40,801 bases of DNA from an uncultured Parvibacter sp. GTDB taxonomy: Bacteria > Actinomycetota > Coriobacteriia > Coriobacteriales > Eggerthellaceae. Of this stretch, positions 15,963 to 24,882 are shown in pieces. The stretch lies in the NCBI GenBank assembly GCA_947649875.1, contig CANSTH010000007.1:1-40801 (forward strand), read 5' to 3'. Made by a program: the position numbers and the translations under genes. The first letter of the stretch is position 1, and the number at the start of each line of letters is the position of its first letter. The notes beneath the pieces are model-generated. The model was not told where the DNA came from and made no database searches. It was given only the letters and a program-made list of their open reading frames with translations.

Positions 15963-16589
15963 TTAAACCAGATAGTAGACGGACGGCTGCGTGCCCATTT
16001 CGGGCAGCAGCTGCTTGTGGCTGCGCGCGGCGACCACCTGGGAAACCTCCGAGTTCGGATCGTCCAGGTCGCCCCAAAAGCGCGCCCCCGCACGGCAAAT
16101 GTCCACACAAGCGGGGCGCTACCCGTCGTTGACGCGGTGATAGCACATGGTGCACTTCTCCACCGTATGCTTCTGGTGGGCCGGCACCGCGCCGTCGCCC
16201 GTGGCGAAATCCAACTCGTAGCTGGGCTCTTCCCAATTAAAAGAGCGCACGCCAGTGTACGGGCAGGCGGCCATGCACATGCGGCACCCCAGGCACTTCT
16301 CGTAATCCTGGCGAACAATGCCCGTTTCCTCGTCCTTCCATGTGGCCCCCGCCGGGCACACCTTCACACAGGCGGGGTTGTCGCAATGCTGGCACCCCAG
16401 CGTGTAGTAATCCAGGTACAGGTTCCCCGCACCGTCCACGCCGGGAGTGAACTCCTCCTCGCCGCCCACGGTCATGGCGCGGCTCCACCAAACCTCGTTG
16501 GGCAGGTTGTTCTCCACTTTGCACGTCAGCGAGCAGTTGTTGCAGCCAACGCAGCGCACCGTGTCGATGGCAAATCCATAGCGAGCCAT
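15963..16589 (-). pseudogene. [4Fe-4S] ferredoxin subunit interrupted by an in-frame amber codon
   Basis: The minus-strand frame from ATG 16589 encodes a DmsB/PsrB-type electron-transfer subunit with CVGCNNCSLTC, CQHCDNPACVKVCP, CLGCRMCMAACP and CTMCYHRVNDG, then TAG at codon 157 (16119-16121). The same frame continues without other damage as RPACVDICRAGARFWGDLDD and on to QPSVYYLV and TAA at 15963-15965, the normal end of such proteins, 208 codons without the stop. Truncation at the TAG would lose two cysteines of the fourth cluster and the C-terminus. TAG is also used as an ordinary stop by other genes here (iorB, dnaB, purD), so this is best read as a recent nonsense mutation or a sequence error. 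CRAG, where CPAG/CPTG is usual, is a second small oddity. Confidence 0.85.
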
Positions 16590-19153
16590 TACTGCTCACC
16601 CCCTTCGATGACCAGGGCGGCATTGGGCGCGTCTTGCCCGTCCCACTTCTCCACCTGGCACAAATAGTCGTAGAAGCAATTGTTGGCGGTAACCAAGTCG
16701 GTGCGCGCCGAGGTGAGCGACTGATGGTGGCCGGACACATAGTCTTTGGCCTGGAAACCATGGGGCATGAGCACCGTGTCCTTGCGAACGCCACGGGTGG
16801 TTACGCACTTCAGCACCACATGACCGCGCTCGTTGTACACCTTCACCAAATCGCCCTGGGCAATGCCGCGCTCCGCCGCCGCCTCCTCGTGCAGCCACAC
16901 ATAAGGCTCGCGCAATTCGTCCAGCCACTTGATATCGTTGAACATAGTGTGGCCAGCGTAGTTGTCATGCCAGCTGACCGAATAGAACGGGTAGTCCGCC
17001 TTAATGGGATTTTCCTCGTAGGATTCGAAGCACTTTTCGTAGGTGGGAAGCTTGTACTCTGTGGGAATTTCCTGCCCATGATTGCAACGAGGAATCACCA
17101 CGGGCATGTAGAACTGGGTGCGACCCGTGGGGTTGTACTCTGCCAGCGTGAAGGTGAAGTTACCGCCGCCGTTGTGGAAAATGCCACCATTGGCCACGAT
17201 GGAATCGAAGTCGCGCTGTTTTTCCTTGTTCTCGTCGGTGTCCAGCGCTGTGCGAATGTACTCCTCGGCCGTCTTCGTGTACACGTCGGTGCGGCCCATC
17301 GCCTCAAAAATGCCCCGGTAAATTTCCAGGTCGTTCCGCGCCTCGCCCAGCGGCTCCATGCAAGGCTCCTGCACCAGCGTGCCCGACGAGCACCCGGTGA
17401 GCAAGTCCAGCGTTTCGTAGGTGCTAGCCGCCGGCAAAACAATGTCGGAATACAGGCAGGTATCGGTGAACATCCAGTCGGCCGTAACCACAAATCCAAT
17501 CTTGTCGAAGGCCTCAATCATGGCGGTGCGGCCAGAGTCGCTTGCCAAGGGGTTACTGTTCACCACGTACAGCATCTTTATCGGCCAATCGCCGCCCTTC
17601 CACGTGCCGCTCTCCACAATCTCCGGCAGGTGCTGAGTGCCTATGGCCTCAATCGGCAGCGCATTCTCGTAGGCAAGATCCTCACTGTTCACCGTGGCAT
17701 TGACGCCTGTAACGTTCATGGCACCCAAGGTGTACTGGTTGATAGAAGCGCCAGGCTTGTTGATGTTGCCGGTAATGGAGGCCATCAGTGCCAGGTTCTT
17801 GAAGTTGTGCCACGAGTTACCGTGATGGGCCAGCCCCTCGTAGGTGCACACCGTCGCGGCGTTGGCCGAGCAGTAGTCTTGGGCCAGCTGGGTTATCAGC
17901 TCAAGATCCACATCGCACTCTTCGGCTGCCTTCTCAAGGGTCCACTGGGAAATATTCTCACGCGTAAGGTTCCAAACCGTGTGCACCTTCACCACCTGGC
18001 CCGCAGCGTTGGTGACCTCGCCTTCCCAATCGACTGCCGGGTTGGCAACGTAGTAGCTCGACCCCACCGTACCGGCCTCGGGGTCCCAAACGCACGCCGG
18101 ATCGCTGGGCACCTCTATGCCATACGCCTCGTAGAAAATCATGTAGGGCTCCATGCCCATCTCGGAATGGGTGAGGTACGTGCCGTCCTCCTTCACCAGC
18201 AGCGGGGCACTTGACGTGTGGGCGAAGTAGTCTTCGTCCACCAGGCCGTTTTCCCATGCGTAGTTGGCAATAGCCAGCATAAGGGCGCCGTCAGTGCCGG
18301 GGCGCATGGGAATCCACACGTCGGCAAACGACGCAGAGCGGCTGTAGCGCGGGTCCAGGCAGTAAATCTTGCCCCCTTGCTCTTTGCATTGCACAATGTA
18401 GGGCCAATAACTCCGGCATGCGTCGGTGGGATTGCAGCCCCAAATCAAAATGAGGTCAGAATTAACGAAGTCGTTGGCGGTGTGCCACGTTTGAGAGAGG
18501 CCACTTCCGTTTTGCATGTACAACTGGCCCACGTCCGAGCCGGTCTCGAATACCGTGGCTCCCAGCGCCTGGCTTGCCCGCTCGAACCCCACGCCGTACG
18601 TGCCCACCGAACGCCCCTGGGTGAGCGTCGTGTAGACGTGGGACGTGCCGGTAAGCCAGGTCTTCGACCCAAAGCCCGTGCAGAACGCCACGGCGGGATT
18701 GCCAAATTCTTGCTGCACGCTCGTGATTTTGTCCGCCACCTGCTTCAGCGCCTCGTCCCAGGAAATTACCTCCCATTGATTGGCGCCGCGGGGGCTGCCC
18801 TCCACGCGCTTCATGGGGTGCAGCAACCGGCTGGGAGTGTAGGCCCGCTGCGGGGCAGTTATGCCGCGCACGCAACCTTCGCGCGTGCCGATGTTTTCAA
18901 GCGGCACATCTTCGGGGCGCGCTTGCACCAGGCGACCCTGGCGAACGCGAAACTTCAGCGCGCAGGCGCCACCGCAGTTTCCGCGGCAGTTACCATGCAC
19001 CCAGCGCTCGTCCACCACGTCCTCGGCGGCATCGGCAGCTGCGGCGACCAACATGGTCCCAGCTCCCGCCCCTGCCGCCGCAGCACACGCAAGGGCAGTT
19101 GTCCCCAAAAAACTGCGACGCGTAAGCTTGGGCGATTGAACATCTTCTTTCAT
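16589..19153 (-). CDS. Tat-exported DMSO-reductase-family molybdoenzyme, catalytic subunit
   Basis: This 854-residue catalytic subunit has the twin-arginine signal LTRRSFLG (residues 10-17) with an Ala-rich stretch, and an FeS motif C56-x3-C60-x3-C64 then C94, the spacing of DmsA-like enzymes and unlike the C-x2-C motif of the first operon. Conserved blocks include ILIWGCNPTDACRSYW, YCLDPRYSRSASFADVWIPMRPGTDGALMLAIANY and a C-terminal molybdopterin-dinucleotide-binding domain with ERGIAQGDLVKVYNERG. Eggerthellaceae use this branch for DMSO-like acceptors and for catechol dehydroxylation, but the substrate cannot be assigned. ATG 19153 has AGGAGGAGAG just upstream; the track's longer form would hide the signal peptide. 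Its stop overlaps the ferredoxin ATG (TAATG). No TorD-like gene accompanies this operon. Confidence 0.9.
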   Translation of the reverse strand: MKEDVQSPKLTRRSFLGTTALACAAAAGAGAGTMLVAAAADAAEDVVDERWVHGNCRGNCGGACALKFRVRQGRLVQARPEDVPLENIGTREGCVRGITAPQRAYTPSRLLHPMKRVEGSPRGANQWEVISWDEALKQVADKITSVQQEFGNPAVAFCTGFGSKTWLTGTSHVYTTLTQGRSVGTYGVGFERASQALGATVFETGSDVGQLYMQNGSGLSQTWHTANDFVNSDLILIWGCNPTDACRSYWPYIVQCKEQGGKIYCLDPRYSRSASFADVWIPMRPGTDGALMLAIANYAWENGLVDEDYFAHTSSAPLLVKEDGTYLTHSEMGMEPYMIFYEAYGIEVPSDPACVWDPEAGTVGSSYYVANPAVDWEGEVTNAAGQVVKVHTVWNLTRENISQWTLEKAAEECDVDLELITQLAQDYCSANAATVCTYEGLAHHGNSWHNFKNLALMASITGNINKPGASINQYTLGAMNVTGVNATVNSEDLAYENALPIEAIGTQHLPEIVESGTWKGGDWPIKMLYVVNSNPLASDSGRTAMIEAFDKIGFVVTADWMFTDTCLYSDIVLPAASTYETLDLLTGCSSGTLVQEPCMEPLGEARNDLEIYRGIFEAMGRTDVYTKTAEEYIRTALDTDENKEKQRDFDSIVANGGIFHNGGGNFTFTLAEYNPTGRTQFYMPVVIPRCNHGQEIPTEYKLPTYEKCFESYEENPIKADYPFYSVSWHDNYAGHTMFNDIKWLDELREPYVWLHEEAAAERGIAQGDLVKVYNERGHVVLKCVTTRGVRKDTVLMPHGFQAKDYVSGHHQSLTSARTDLVTANNCFYDYLCQVEKWDGQDAPNAALVIEGGEQ

Positions 19154-19275
19154 ACTCTCCTCCTTTTCTCTCTGGCTTTCGCCGGAATTGGAGCAGATTC
19201 TAAAAGGGCGCCTACCCGCCACAAGGCTATAAGCTATCGCGATATTAGCCCCGCTTATCGTATGTTTTTGGAGCA

Positions 19276-19296
19276 CCTATCGCGTTTCGTGATAGG
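19276..19296 (-). promoter_or_regulatory. Candidate LysR-type operator before the molybdoenzyme operon
   Basis: CCTATC (19276-19281) and GATAGG (19291-19296) form a dyad over 21 bases in the 173-base gap between the LysR gene and its neighbour. Further CTATCGCG and GATAGC words are scattered in the same gap. The size and position suit a LysR-type binding site, but no consensus for this regulator is known. Confidence 0.35.
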
Positions 19297-19326
19297 CGTA
19301 TTTCGAAGGCAAATCACGCCTGATAG

Positions 19327-20244
19327 CTATTGTTCCTGCTCATGGAGAAAGTCCAAAACTCGCTGCAGGATAGGGCGCACGCGGTCGGGAAGGTACGCCA
19401 GGTATGCCTCGTTGCGCGCATCGTCCTCATCGATGGGCACGAACACGCGGTCCGAGTTCGTGAAGAAGATGGGATACTTGGAAAACGTCTCATCGATCGC
19501 GAACACCACATCGCTGTTGGCGTCGAACATGCTCAACCCCTGCATGGCCGCATCGCTGTTTGGGGCGCTTTCTATGCCATGCTGATCGAACAAGCGGTTG
19601 AGCCCTTCGTCACACAAAAGCTTCAGCGGGCCGCCCGGGGCCTCGCCGATCGTCATTTGGCGAATGTCCTCCCAGGTAACGGCGGCGCTGTTGGATAGCG
19701 GGCTGTTTTTCGGCACCCAAAGCATTACCCGATTCGACACCAAGCGCGGCAGTCGCTCAAACACCACTCCTTTCTCGATGTCGGAAGGAATAGGCGCATA
19801 GGCCTCCACCACGCAATCCAGATCATGGGAGGTAATGGCATCAAAAGCCGTGGTGTGCTCGCAGGGAATGCGGTTAACCGTCCCTTTCGAATAACACGTG
19901 CGCACGAACTTCCCCAAGAAGCCGTAAGCGTTTTGATGGCAGGCGGACATATCGTACTGATACGCGATGCGCAGCTCGTTGTAGCCCTCTTGAGCCTGGC
20001 GCACCCCCTCCACCAGCTCTTCGAAATCGTCCAAAAACGCGCCCGCCCGCTTTGCCAATTCGCGGCCGCCCGAAGTAAGCGCCAAAGGGGTGGACCGCAC
20101 AAACAGCTGTACCCCCAGGTCGTTTTCGAGCAGGGCAACATGATGGCTCAGCGCCGGTTGCGACAGGTGCAACTGCCGGGCCGATTCCGAAATATTCAGC
20201 GTTTGGGCAACGTGCAGAAATTCCCGAAAGGACTGGATGTTCAT
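19327..20244 (-). CDS. LysR-family transcriptional regulator
   Basis: This 305-residue regulator has the LysR winged helix-turn-helix at residues 1-60 (MNIQSFREFLHVAQTLNISE, then ARQLHLSQPALSHHVALLE) and the usual LTSGGRELAKRA linker, followed by a periplasmic-binding-like effector domain. ATG 20244 follows AAAGGGGGAAG; the track's start at 20337 lies upstream of this site. It is encoded directly before the second molybdoenzyme operon in the same direction, 173 bases away, so it probably controls that operon in response to the enzyme's substrate. The usual LysR arrangement is divergent; the tandem one here means it could be co-transcribed or autoregulated separately. Confidence 0.92.
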   Translation of the reverse strand: MNIQSFREFLHVAQTLNISESARQLHLSQPALSHHVALLENDLGVQLFVRSTPLALTSGGRELAKRAGAFLDDFEELVEGVRQAQEGYNELRIAYQYDMSACHQNAYGFLGKFVRTCYSKGTVNRIPCEHTTAFDAITSHDLDCVVEAYAPIPSDIEKGVVFERLPRLVSNRVMLWVPKNSPLSNSAAVTWEDIRQMTIGEAPGGPLKLLCDEGLNRLFDQHGIESAPNSDAAMQGLSMFDANSDVVFAIDETFSKYPIFFTNSDRVFVPIDEDDARNEAYLAYLPDRVRPILQRVLDFLHEQEQ

Positions 20245-20315
20245 ACTTCCCCCTTTGAATGTTTCTGGGGATTGTAACAGTTCCGCCAGCTGCCATCCGG
20301 CGGCACGCCCGTCGG

Positions 20316-20354
20316 AAAAGCGCCGGAGCCCGCACATGCGGCGGACCCCGGCGC
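20316..20354 (-). terminator. Intrinsic terminator after the radical SAM gene
   Basis: On the minus strand GCGCCGGGGTCCGC pairs with GCGGGCTCCGGCGC with one mismatch around a short loop and is followed by TTTT. It closes the purA-purD-radical SAM operon about 45 bases after its last stop codon and is related in sequence to the terminator at 14554-14592. Confidence 0.75.
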
Positions 20355-20397
20355 CATACCTGTCAAAGCATCAAATTTTCCCTGCCCCTCTTAGCGT

Positions 20398-21876
20398 TTA
20401 GCCGAAGAGGAGTTCGCGCTCTTCGCCGGTGAGGGCGGCGCGGGCCTGATCGCGCAGGTTGTTCACGCCAATGAAGAACTGGCGCATCATGACCACCATC
20501 AGGTAGCGGCCCTTGGCGGTGAGCGTCAGTTCGTACTCGTTGTCGGTGGCGAAGGCGCCGCAGGCGCGCATGAAGGCCATCTCGGCCGGCAGTCCGCGCT
20601 CGATGGTCACACCGAAATCGCGTTCGAAAGCCTTTTTATCCAGTCGCAACCCGAACAGCTGCATCATGAAACGGTAGCGCATACGTTCCCGCAAACCAAA
20701 AGTGGTCTTCCCCATCATGGACATGCGGCCGCTCTCGATAGCAGCGTTGTAGTCTTTCACCGAGAAGGTGTTCACGAACAGCTGGCTGCCCAGATAGGTG
20801 ATGCCGCCGGAGCCAATGGCCGGATACTCCTCGTAATCCACCACGTACTCGTCGATCATCGGCTGGCTTGCGACAACAGGCATTTCGGGCTGCATGGCAA
20901 CCGGCGCACCGGGCTCCACCAGCGGCAGCACTTCCTGCTGCACGCCCGATTCGGTTACCTTCACGTATTCCCGCCGCTGACCAGCATCGCGCACCTGCAA
21001 GTCGCGAGCCAGCACCGGCCGGCGATTGAACGTCCAGGCACTGCCGAAATTGAACAGCCCCTTTTCCCCTTGCTCGCCTTCGGGGCCGGTGTACACCCCC
21101 GGCACCTCCTCGGTAAGCAGCGAGGTGATGATGTTGTAGAAACGGCCTTCGCGCTCGTAGTCCACCTTGCCCACCGTGCGCGCCAGCGAGCGCTCCACCG
21201 ATGGCGAGGCCATCAGGGGATAGAAGGTAGTTTGACTGGCGCCGGATTTAATCACCATCTCGATGTCACGCACCAGGGAATCTTCTGTCTGCGCCGGGAA
21301 GTTGAATATCATGTCGGCGTTCATGGACACGAAATACGGGCTGGCCTCGCCGATGCGCTCAAGAATCTCCTGTCCACAGCCGTACTTGTCGTAGCGGTCC
21401 ATCTGCTTCAGCAGGTCGTCATCGAAACTCTGCACCCCCACCGACAACCGCTGCACGCGGCCCTTCAGCTTCTCCAGATAGCTGGGAATCAAGTGATTGG
21501 GGTTGGTTTCGCTGGACACCTCTTTGATGGAGAAGTTCTCACGCGCCAGGTCGATGGTCTCGCACAGCTCGTCCAGCAGGATGGTGGGAGTGCCGCCGCC
21601 GATGTACACGCTGTCGAAGTCGTAGCCCAGCTCTTTGAGCATCATCATCTCTTTGCGCATGTTGGCGAAGTAGGGGCGAGCGCGATCCTCGCTGAAGGGA
21701 AAGCGGTTGAACGAGCAGTATGGGCACAACCGCTCACAGAAGGGAACGTGCATGTAGAGCATGTAGTGTTGCCCCGGCTGCGGCGCCGGCATGCGGCTGT
21801 CGGTACACGGGGAAAGCTTCAGGTACTGCTTCGTGGTTTCGCGTACCACCGTCGAGAGCAAGCGCTCGCTCAACAT
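20398..21876 (-). CDS. Radical SAM protein, coproporphyrinogen III oxidase/HemW-like
   Basis: This 492-residue protein has the radical SAM motif C47-x3-C51-x2-C54 (PFCERLCPYCSF), YIGGGTPT, and SVGVQSFDDDLLKQMDR, all typical of the HemN/HemW group. It is longer than HemW (about 380) because of a segment at roughly residues 280-370 containing REYVKVTESG and acidic stretches. Members are variously haem-synthesis enzymes, haem chaperones or haem-degrading methyltransferases, so the reaction is left open. ATG 21876 has AAAGGAA 7 bases upstream; the track start at 21990 lies inside purD. It follows purD by 22 bases and is probably co-transcribed with it. A terminator follows. Confidence 0.85.
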   Translation of the reverse strand: MLSERLLSTVVRETTKQYLKLSPCTDSRMPAPQPGQHYMLYMHVPFCERLCPYCSFNRFPFSEDRARPYFANMRKEMMMLKELGYDFDSVYIGGGTPTILLDELCETIDLARENFSIKEVSSETNPNHLIPSYLEKLKGRVQRLSVGVQSFDDDLLKQMDRYDKYGCGQEILERIGEASPYFVSMNADMIFNFPAQTEDSLVRDIEMVIKSGASQTTFYPLMASPSVERSLARTVGKVDYEREGRFYNIITSLLTEEVPGVYTGPEGEQGEKGLFNFGSAWTFNRRPVLARDLQVRDAGQRREYVKVTESGVQQEVLPLVEPGAPVAMQPEMPVVASQPMIDEYVVDYEEYPAIGSGGITYLGSQLFVNTFSVKDYNAAIESGRMSMMGKTTFGLRERMRYRFMMQLFGLRLDKKAFERDFGVTIERGLPAEMAFMRACGAFATDNEYELTLTAKGRYLMVVMMRQFFIGVNNLRDQARAALTGEERELLFG

Positions 21877-21898
21877 GTTTCGTTTCCTTTCGTTTTGA

Positions 21899-23191
21899 CT
21901 AGTCGGCGCAGCCCAGGTATTCGGCGGCGCGGCGGCCGATGTCGTGGCGATACTGCTTGCCCTCGAAGTTGATGAGGTCGCAAGCCTCATAGGCCAAATT
22001 GCGGGCCTCTTCGAAGGTTTTACCGTGGGCCACCACGTTCAGCACGCGACCGCCGGCGGTAAGCAGCTCGCCATCGGCGTTGCGCACAGTGCCGGCATGG
22101 AACACCACTACGCCATCCAAATCCTCGGCCTCTTCGATGCCCAGGATCACCTTGCCCTTCTCGTAAGAGCCCGGGTAACCCTCGCTGGCAAGCACCACGC
22201 ACACAACCCAGTCGTCGGTCCAGCGCAGGTCGATGTCCTGGGGGCGCCCCTCGGCAACCGCTAGCATGATTTCCGCGAGGTCGGATTCTAGCTGCGGAAG
22301 CACCACCTGAGTTTCCGGATCGCCGAAACGGGCGTTAAATTCCACAATCTTTGGGCCCTCGGGAGTGAGCATGAAACCGCCGTACAACGTGCCGCGGTAG
22401 TCTAGCCCAAAGGGCTCGCGGGCGGTAGCGGCCGCCGCACGGGCCATGATGTCTTCCATGGCAGCCATTTCCTCTTCGGACACAATGGGCACCGGCGAGT
22501 ACACGCCCATGCCACCGGTGTTGGGGCCGGCATCGCCATCGAAGGCACGCTTGTGGTCTTGCGCTGCCACCATGGGATGCGACGTGCCGGCGGTGACGAA
22601 GGAGAGCAGCGAACACTCCGGCCCCGTCATGCACTCCTCGACAACCACGGTGCTGCCGGCTGCACCGAATGCGCCGGCGAAGCAATCGCGCACCGCCTCT
22701 TCGGCGTCTTCCAGGGTTTCCGCAACCACAACGCCTTTACCGGCGGCCAGGCCATCAGCTTTGATCACGATAGGCGCCCCCTGCTGGCGCACGTAAGCCA
22801 GGGCATCCGCTTCGTTGTCGAACACCGCGTAAGCGGCGGTAGGGATGTTGTTGTCCAGCATGAACTGCTTGGAGTAGGCCTTCGAGCCCTCCAGCTGGGC
22901 GCCGTCGGCGTTGGGACCGAACACCGCCACGCCAGCCTCGCGCAGCGCATCGGCCACGCCCGCCACCAGCGGCGCCTCGGGGCCGATGACCACCAGCCCG
23001 ATGTTGCGCTCGCACACAAAGGCCAGCACCGCCGCCGCGTCCATGATGTCCAGGCCGGGCACGTTCTCGGCAATGTCTCCGGTGCCCCCGTTGCCAGGCG
23101 CCGCATACAGCACGTCCACCAGCGGCGACTTCCGCAGCGCCCACGTTATGGCATGCTCGCGGCCGCCACTTCCCAATACCAGTACGTTCAC
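21899..23191 (-). CDS. purD: Phosphoribosylamine-glycine ligase PurD
   Basis: This 430-residue ATP-grasp enzyme joins glycine to phosphoribosylamine in purine synthesis. Diagnostic segments are [76 protein letters not shown] and [13 protein letters not shown]. Length is standard. ATG 23191 is preceded by GGAAGGAAC. It lies downstream of purA, separated by 198 bases that hold a paired-hairpin repeat, and upstream of the radical SAM gene by 22 bases. No other early purine genes accompany it. Confidence 0.97.
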   Translation of the reverse strand: MNVLVLGSGGREHAITWALRKSPLVDVLYAAPGNGGTGDIAENVPGLDIMDAAAVLAFVCERNIGLVVIGPEAPLVAGVADALREAGVAVFGPNADGAQLEGSKAYSKQFMLDNNIPTAAYAVFDNEADALAYVRQQGAPIVIKADGLAAGKGVVVAETLEDAEEAVRDCFAGAFGAAGSTVVVEECMTGPECSLLSFVTAGTSHPMVAAQDHKRAFDGDAGPNTGGMGVYSPVPIVSEEEMAAMEDIMARAAAATAREPFGLDYRGTLYGGFMLTPEGPKIVEFNARFGDPETQVVLPQLESDLAEIMLAVAEGRPQDIDLRWTDDWVVCVVLASEGYPGSYEKGKVILGIEEAEDLDGVVVFHAGTVRNADGELLTAGGRVLNVVAHGKTFEEARNLAYEACDLINFEGKQYRHDIGRRAAEYLGCAD

Positions 23192-23292
23192 TATCGTTCC
23201 TTCCTTCAGTGAACCACTACTTGCTCAATCGTAGCCTTCTTGCCGCCTCCCGTGGAGATTGCTCCCCAGCCACGCGCCGCTGCAAGAGGGTC

Positions 23293-23372
23293 TCGTAGGG
23301 CAGAGATTCTATCTCTGCCTAAGCCGCAACTGCGGCTGTTGCCCCGGCAGACATAGAATCTCTGCCCTACGA
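23293..23372. repeat. Paired-hairpin repeat, copy 1 (purA-purD gap)
   Basis: The 80-base element starts TCGTAGGGCAGAGATTC and ends GAATCTCTGCCCTACGA, with arms of 27 bases matching at 26. A central small hairpin uses AGCCGCA and TGCGGCT. It lies between two genes of the same purine operon. Three relatives occur at 33338, 36417 and 37415. Confidence 0.9.
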
Positions 23373-23389
23373 AGGGACATGGGTGAGTC

Positions 23390-24706
23390 TTACTCGCCCC
23401 AGCCACGGAAGATGGTTTGATCGCGGTCGGGGCCCACAGCGATGATGGACATGGGCACGCCGGTGATCTCTTCCAAAAACTCCACGTATTTCTGAGCGTT
23501 TTCCGGCAGCTGGCTGTACTCGGTGCAGCCGGTGATGTCTACGCCCTTCCAGCCGGGCATCTCCACATACACCGGTTTGGCATGGAACAGCACACTCTGC
23601 TGCATGGGGAAATAGTCATAGCGCTCGCCGTCGCATTCGTAGGCCACGCACACCTTCACCGTGTCGAAGGCGGAAAGTACGTCCAGCTTGGTGAGGGCCA
23701 CATCGGTGAGTCCGTTCACCTCGGCGGCGTAACGGCCGATCACGGCGTCGAACCATCCGCAGCGACGCTTGCGGCCGGTGGTCACGCCATACTCGTGGCC
23801 TACCGAGCACAAGGTTTCGCCATCGATAGCATCCTGGCCCACGCCGCCATCTTCGGGGAACTTCAGCTCGGTGGGGAAAGGACCGCCGCCCACGCGGGTG
23901 ACGTAAGCCTTCTCGATGCCCAACACGCGGTCCATGGCCTTGGGGCCCACACCGGTGCCGGTACAAGCACCGCCGGCGCAGCAGGAAGAGGAGGTAACGT
24001 AGGGGTAGGTGCCGTGATCGATGTCCAGCAGCGTTCCCTGCGCTCCCTCAAACAGGATTGACTTGCCCTCGCGGCGCGCCTGGTTCAGTAGCTGGGCGGT
24101 CTCAGCCATAAAGGGCTTCAGGATGCGGGCATAAGGCAGGTACTCGTCGCAAATTTCCGCCACCGTGTAGGTGTGCAGCCCGTAGATCTTCTCCAGAATG
24201 GGATTTTTTTGGGCAAGCACTGCCTCAAGCTTCATGCGAAACACGCGCTCGTCCATGAGGTCTTGAATGCGGATGCCCTTGCGCCCCATCTTGTCTTGAT
24301 AGCAGGGGCCGATGCCGCGCTTGGTGGTGCCAATCTGATTGCTACCCAAGCGCTTCTCATCGGCGCCGTCGAGATCTTTGTGGTAGGGCATGATCACGTG
24401 GGCATCGCAGCTGATTTTCAGCTTGTCGCAGGAAATGCCCTCTGCTTGCAGCATGGCCATTTCCTTCACCAGCACACCGGGGTCCACCACCACGCCATTG
24501 CCGATAACCGGAGTGCAATCCGGATACATAACCCCTGATGGCATAAGGTGTAGTGCCAGCTTTTTGTCGCCATGGATTACGGTGTGGCCGGCGTTGTTGC
24601 CCCCTTGGAAGCGCACCACGAAATCGTAGTCGCGGGCAATGAGGTCGGTTATCTTCCCCTTGCCTTCATCGCCCCATTGGGCGCCTACCAGAACTGTGCT
24701 GGTCAT
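23390..24706 (-). CDS. purA: Adenylosuccinate synthetase PurA
   Basis: This 438-residue GTP-dependent enzyme converts IMP and aspartate to adenylosuccinate. Motifs include VGAQWGDEGKGKITDLIA at the N-terminus, GNNAGHTVIHGDKK, GTTKRGIGPCYQDK, FEGAQGTLLDIDHGTYPYVTSS and VGGGPFPTEL. Length is normal and the frame complete. ATG 24706 follows GAAAGGA. It heads a minus-strand group with purD and the radical SAM gene. A TATAAT-type -10 element lies about 60 bases upstream. Confidence 0.97.
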   Translation of the reverse strand: MTSTVLVGAQWGDEGKGKITDLIARDYDFVVRFQGGNNAGHTVIHGDKKLALHLMPSGVMYPDCTPVIGNGVVVDPGVLVKEMAMLQAEGISCDKLKISCDAHVIMPYHKDLDGADEKRLGSNQIGTTKRGIGPCYQDKMGRKGIRIQDLMDERVFRMKLEAVLAQKNPILEKIYGLHTYTVAEICDEYLPYARILKPFMAETAQLLNQARREGKSILFEGAQGTLLDIDHGTYPYVTSSSCCAGGACTGTGVGPKAMDRVLGIEKAYVTRVGGGPFPTELKFPEDGGVGQDAIDGETLCSVGHEYGVTTGRKRRCGWFDAVIGRYAAEVNGLTDVALTKLDVLSAFDTVKVCVAYECDGERYDYFPMQQSVLFHAKPVYVEMPGWKGVDITGCTEYSQLPENAQKYVEFLEEITGVPMSIIAVGPDRDQTIFRGWGE

Positions 24707-24769
24707 AGGTGCTTGTCCTTTCGTTTGCGAGGCGCGCAGCCCCGCCCTGCAGATGCATTAGACCGCAGA

Positions 24770-24775
24770 ATTATA
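24770..24775 (-). promoter_or_regulatory. Probable -10 element of purA
   Basis: The minus strand reads TGTACTATAAT, a perfect TATAAT placed about 64 bases before the purA ATG. A good -35 element at 16-18 bases was not found, so only the -10 is marked. Confidence 0.45.
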
Positions 24776-24824
24776 GTACAGAAGCCAAGGTAAACGGCCC
24801 GCATTGCCCCGCCATTCGCGCCCC

Positions 24825-24848
24825 TGTCGGGGGACGGGGATGATGGCA
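24825..24848 (-). repeat. Short dispersed repeat, reverse copy
   Basis: TGTCGGGGGACGGGG followed by ATGATGGCA is the reverse complement of the ATGCCATCA..CCCCGTCCCC..GACA repeat found at 33444-33497 and 40671-40734. It lies in the divergent region between purA and the methyltransferase. Confidence 0.75.
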
Positions 24849-24882
24849 GGCGCCACCCTCTCTCTCCGACAGGAGTACCCGC

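Noticed and set aside
16119-16121. Pyrrolysine or other programmed amber recoding
   Set aside because: No pyl genes or suppressor tRNA in the window, TAG is an ordinary stop nearby, and a catalytic amino acid is not expected at this place in a ferredoxin. Kept only as a remote alternative.
14739-16667. 642-residue plus-strand ORF over the NrfD and ferredoxin genes
   Set aside because: Antisense shadow; His/Gln/Arg-rich product with no family motifs, opposite two clear subunits.
16634-19585. Plus-strand ORFs of 526 and 455 residues opposite the second molybdoenzyme
   Set aside because: Antisense to a complete 854-residue catalytic subunit; composition typical of shadows.
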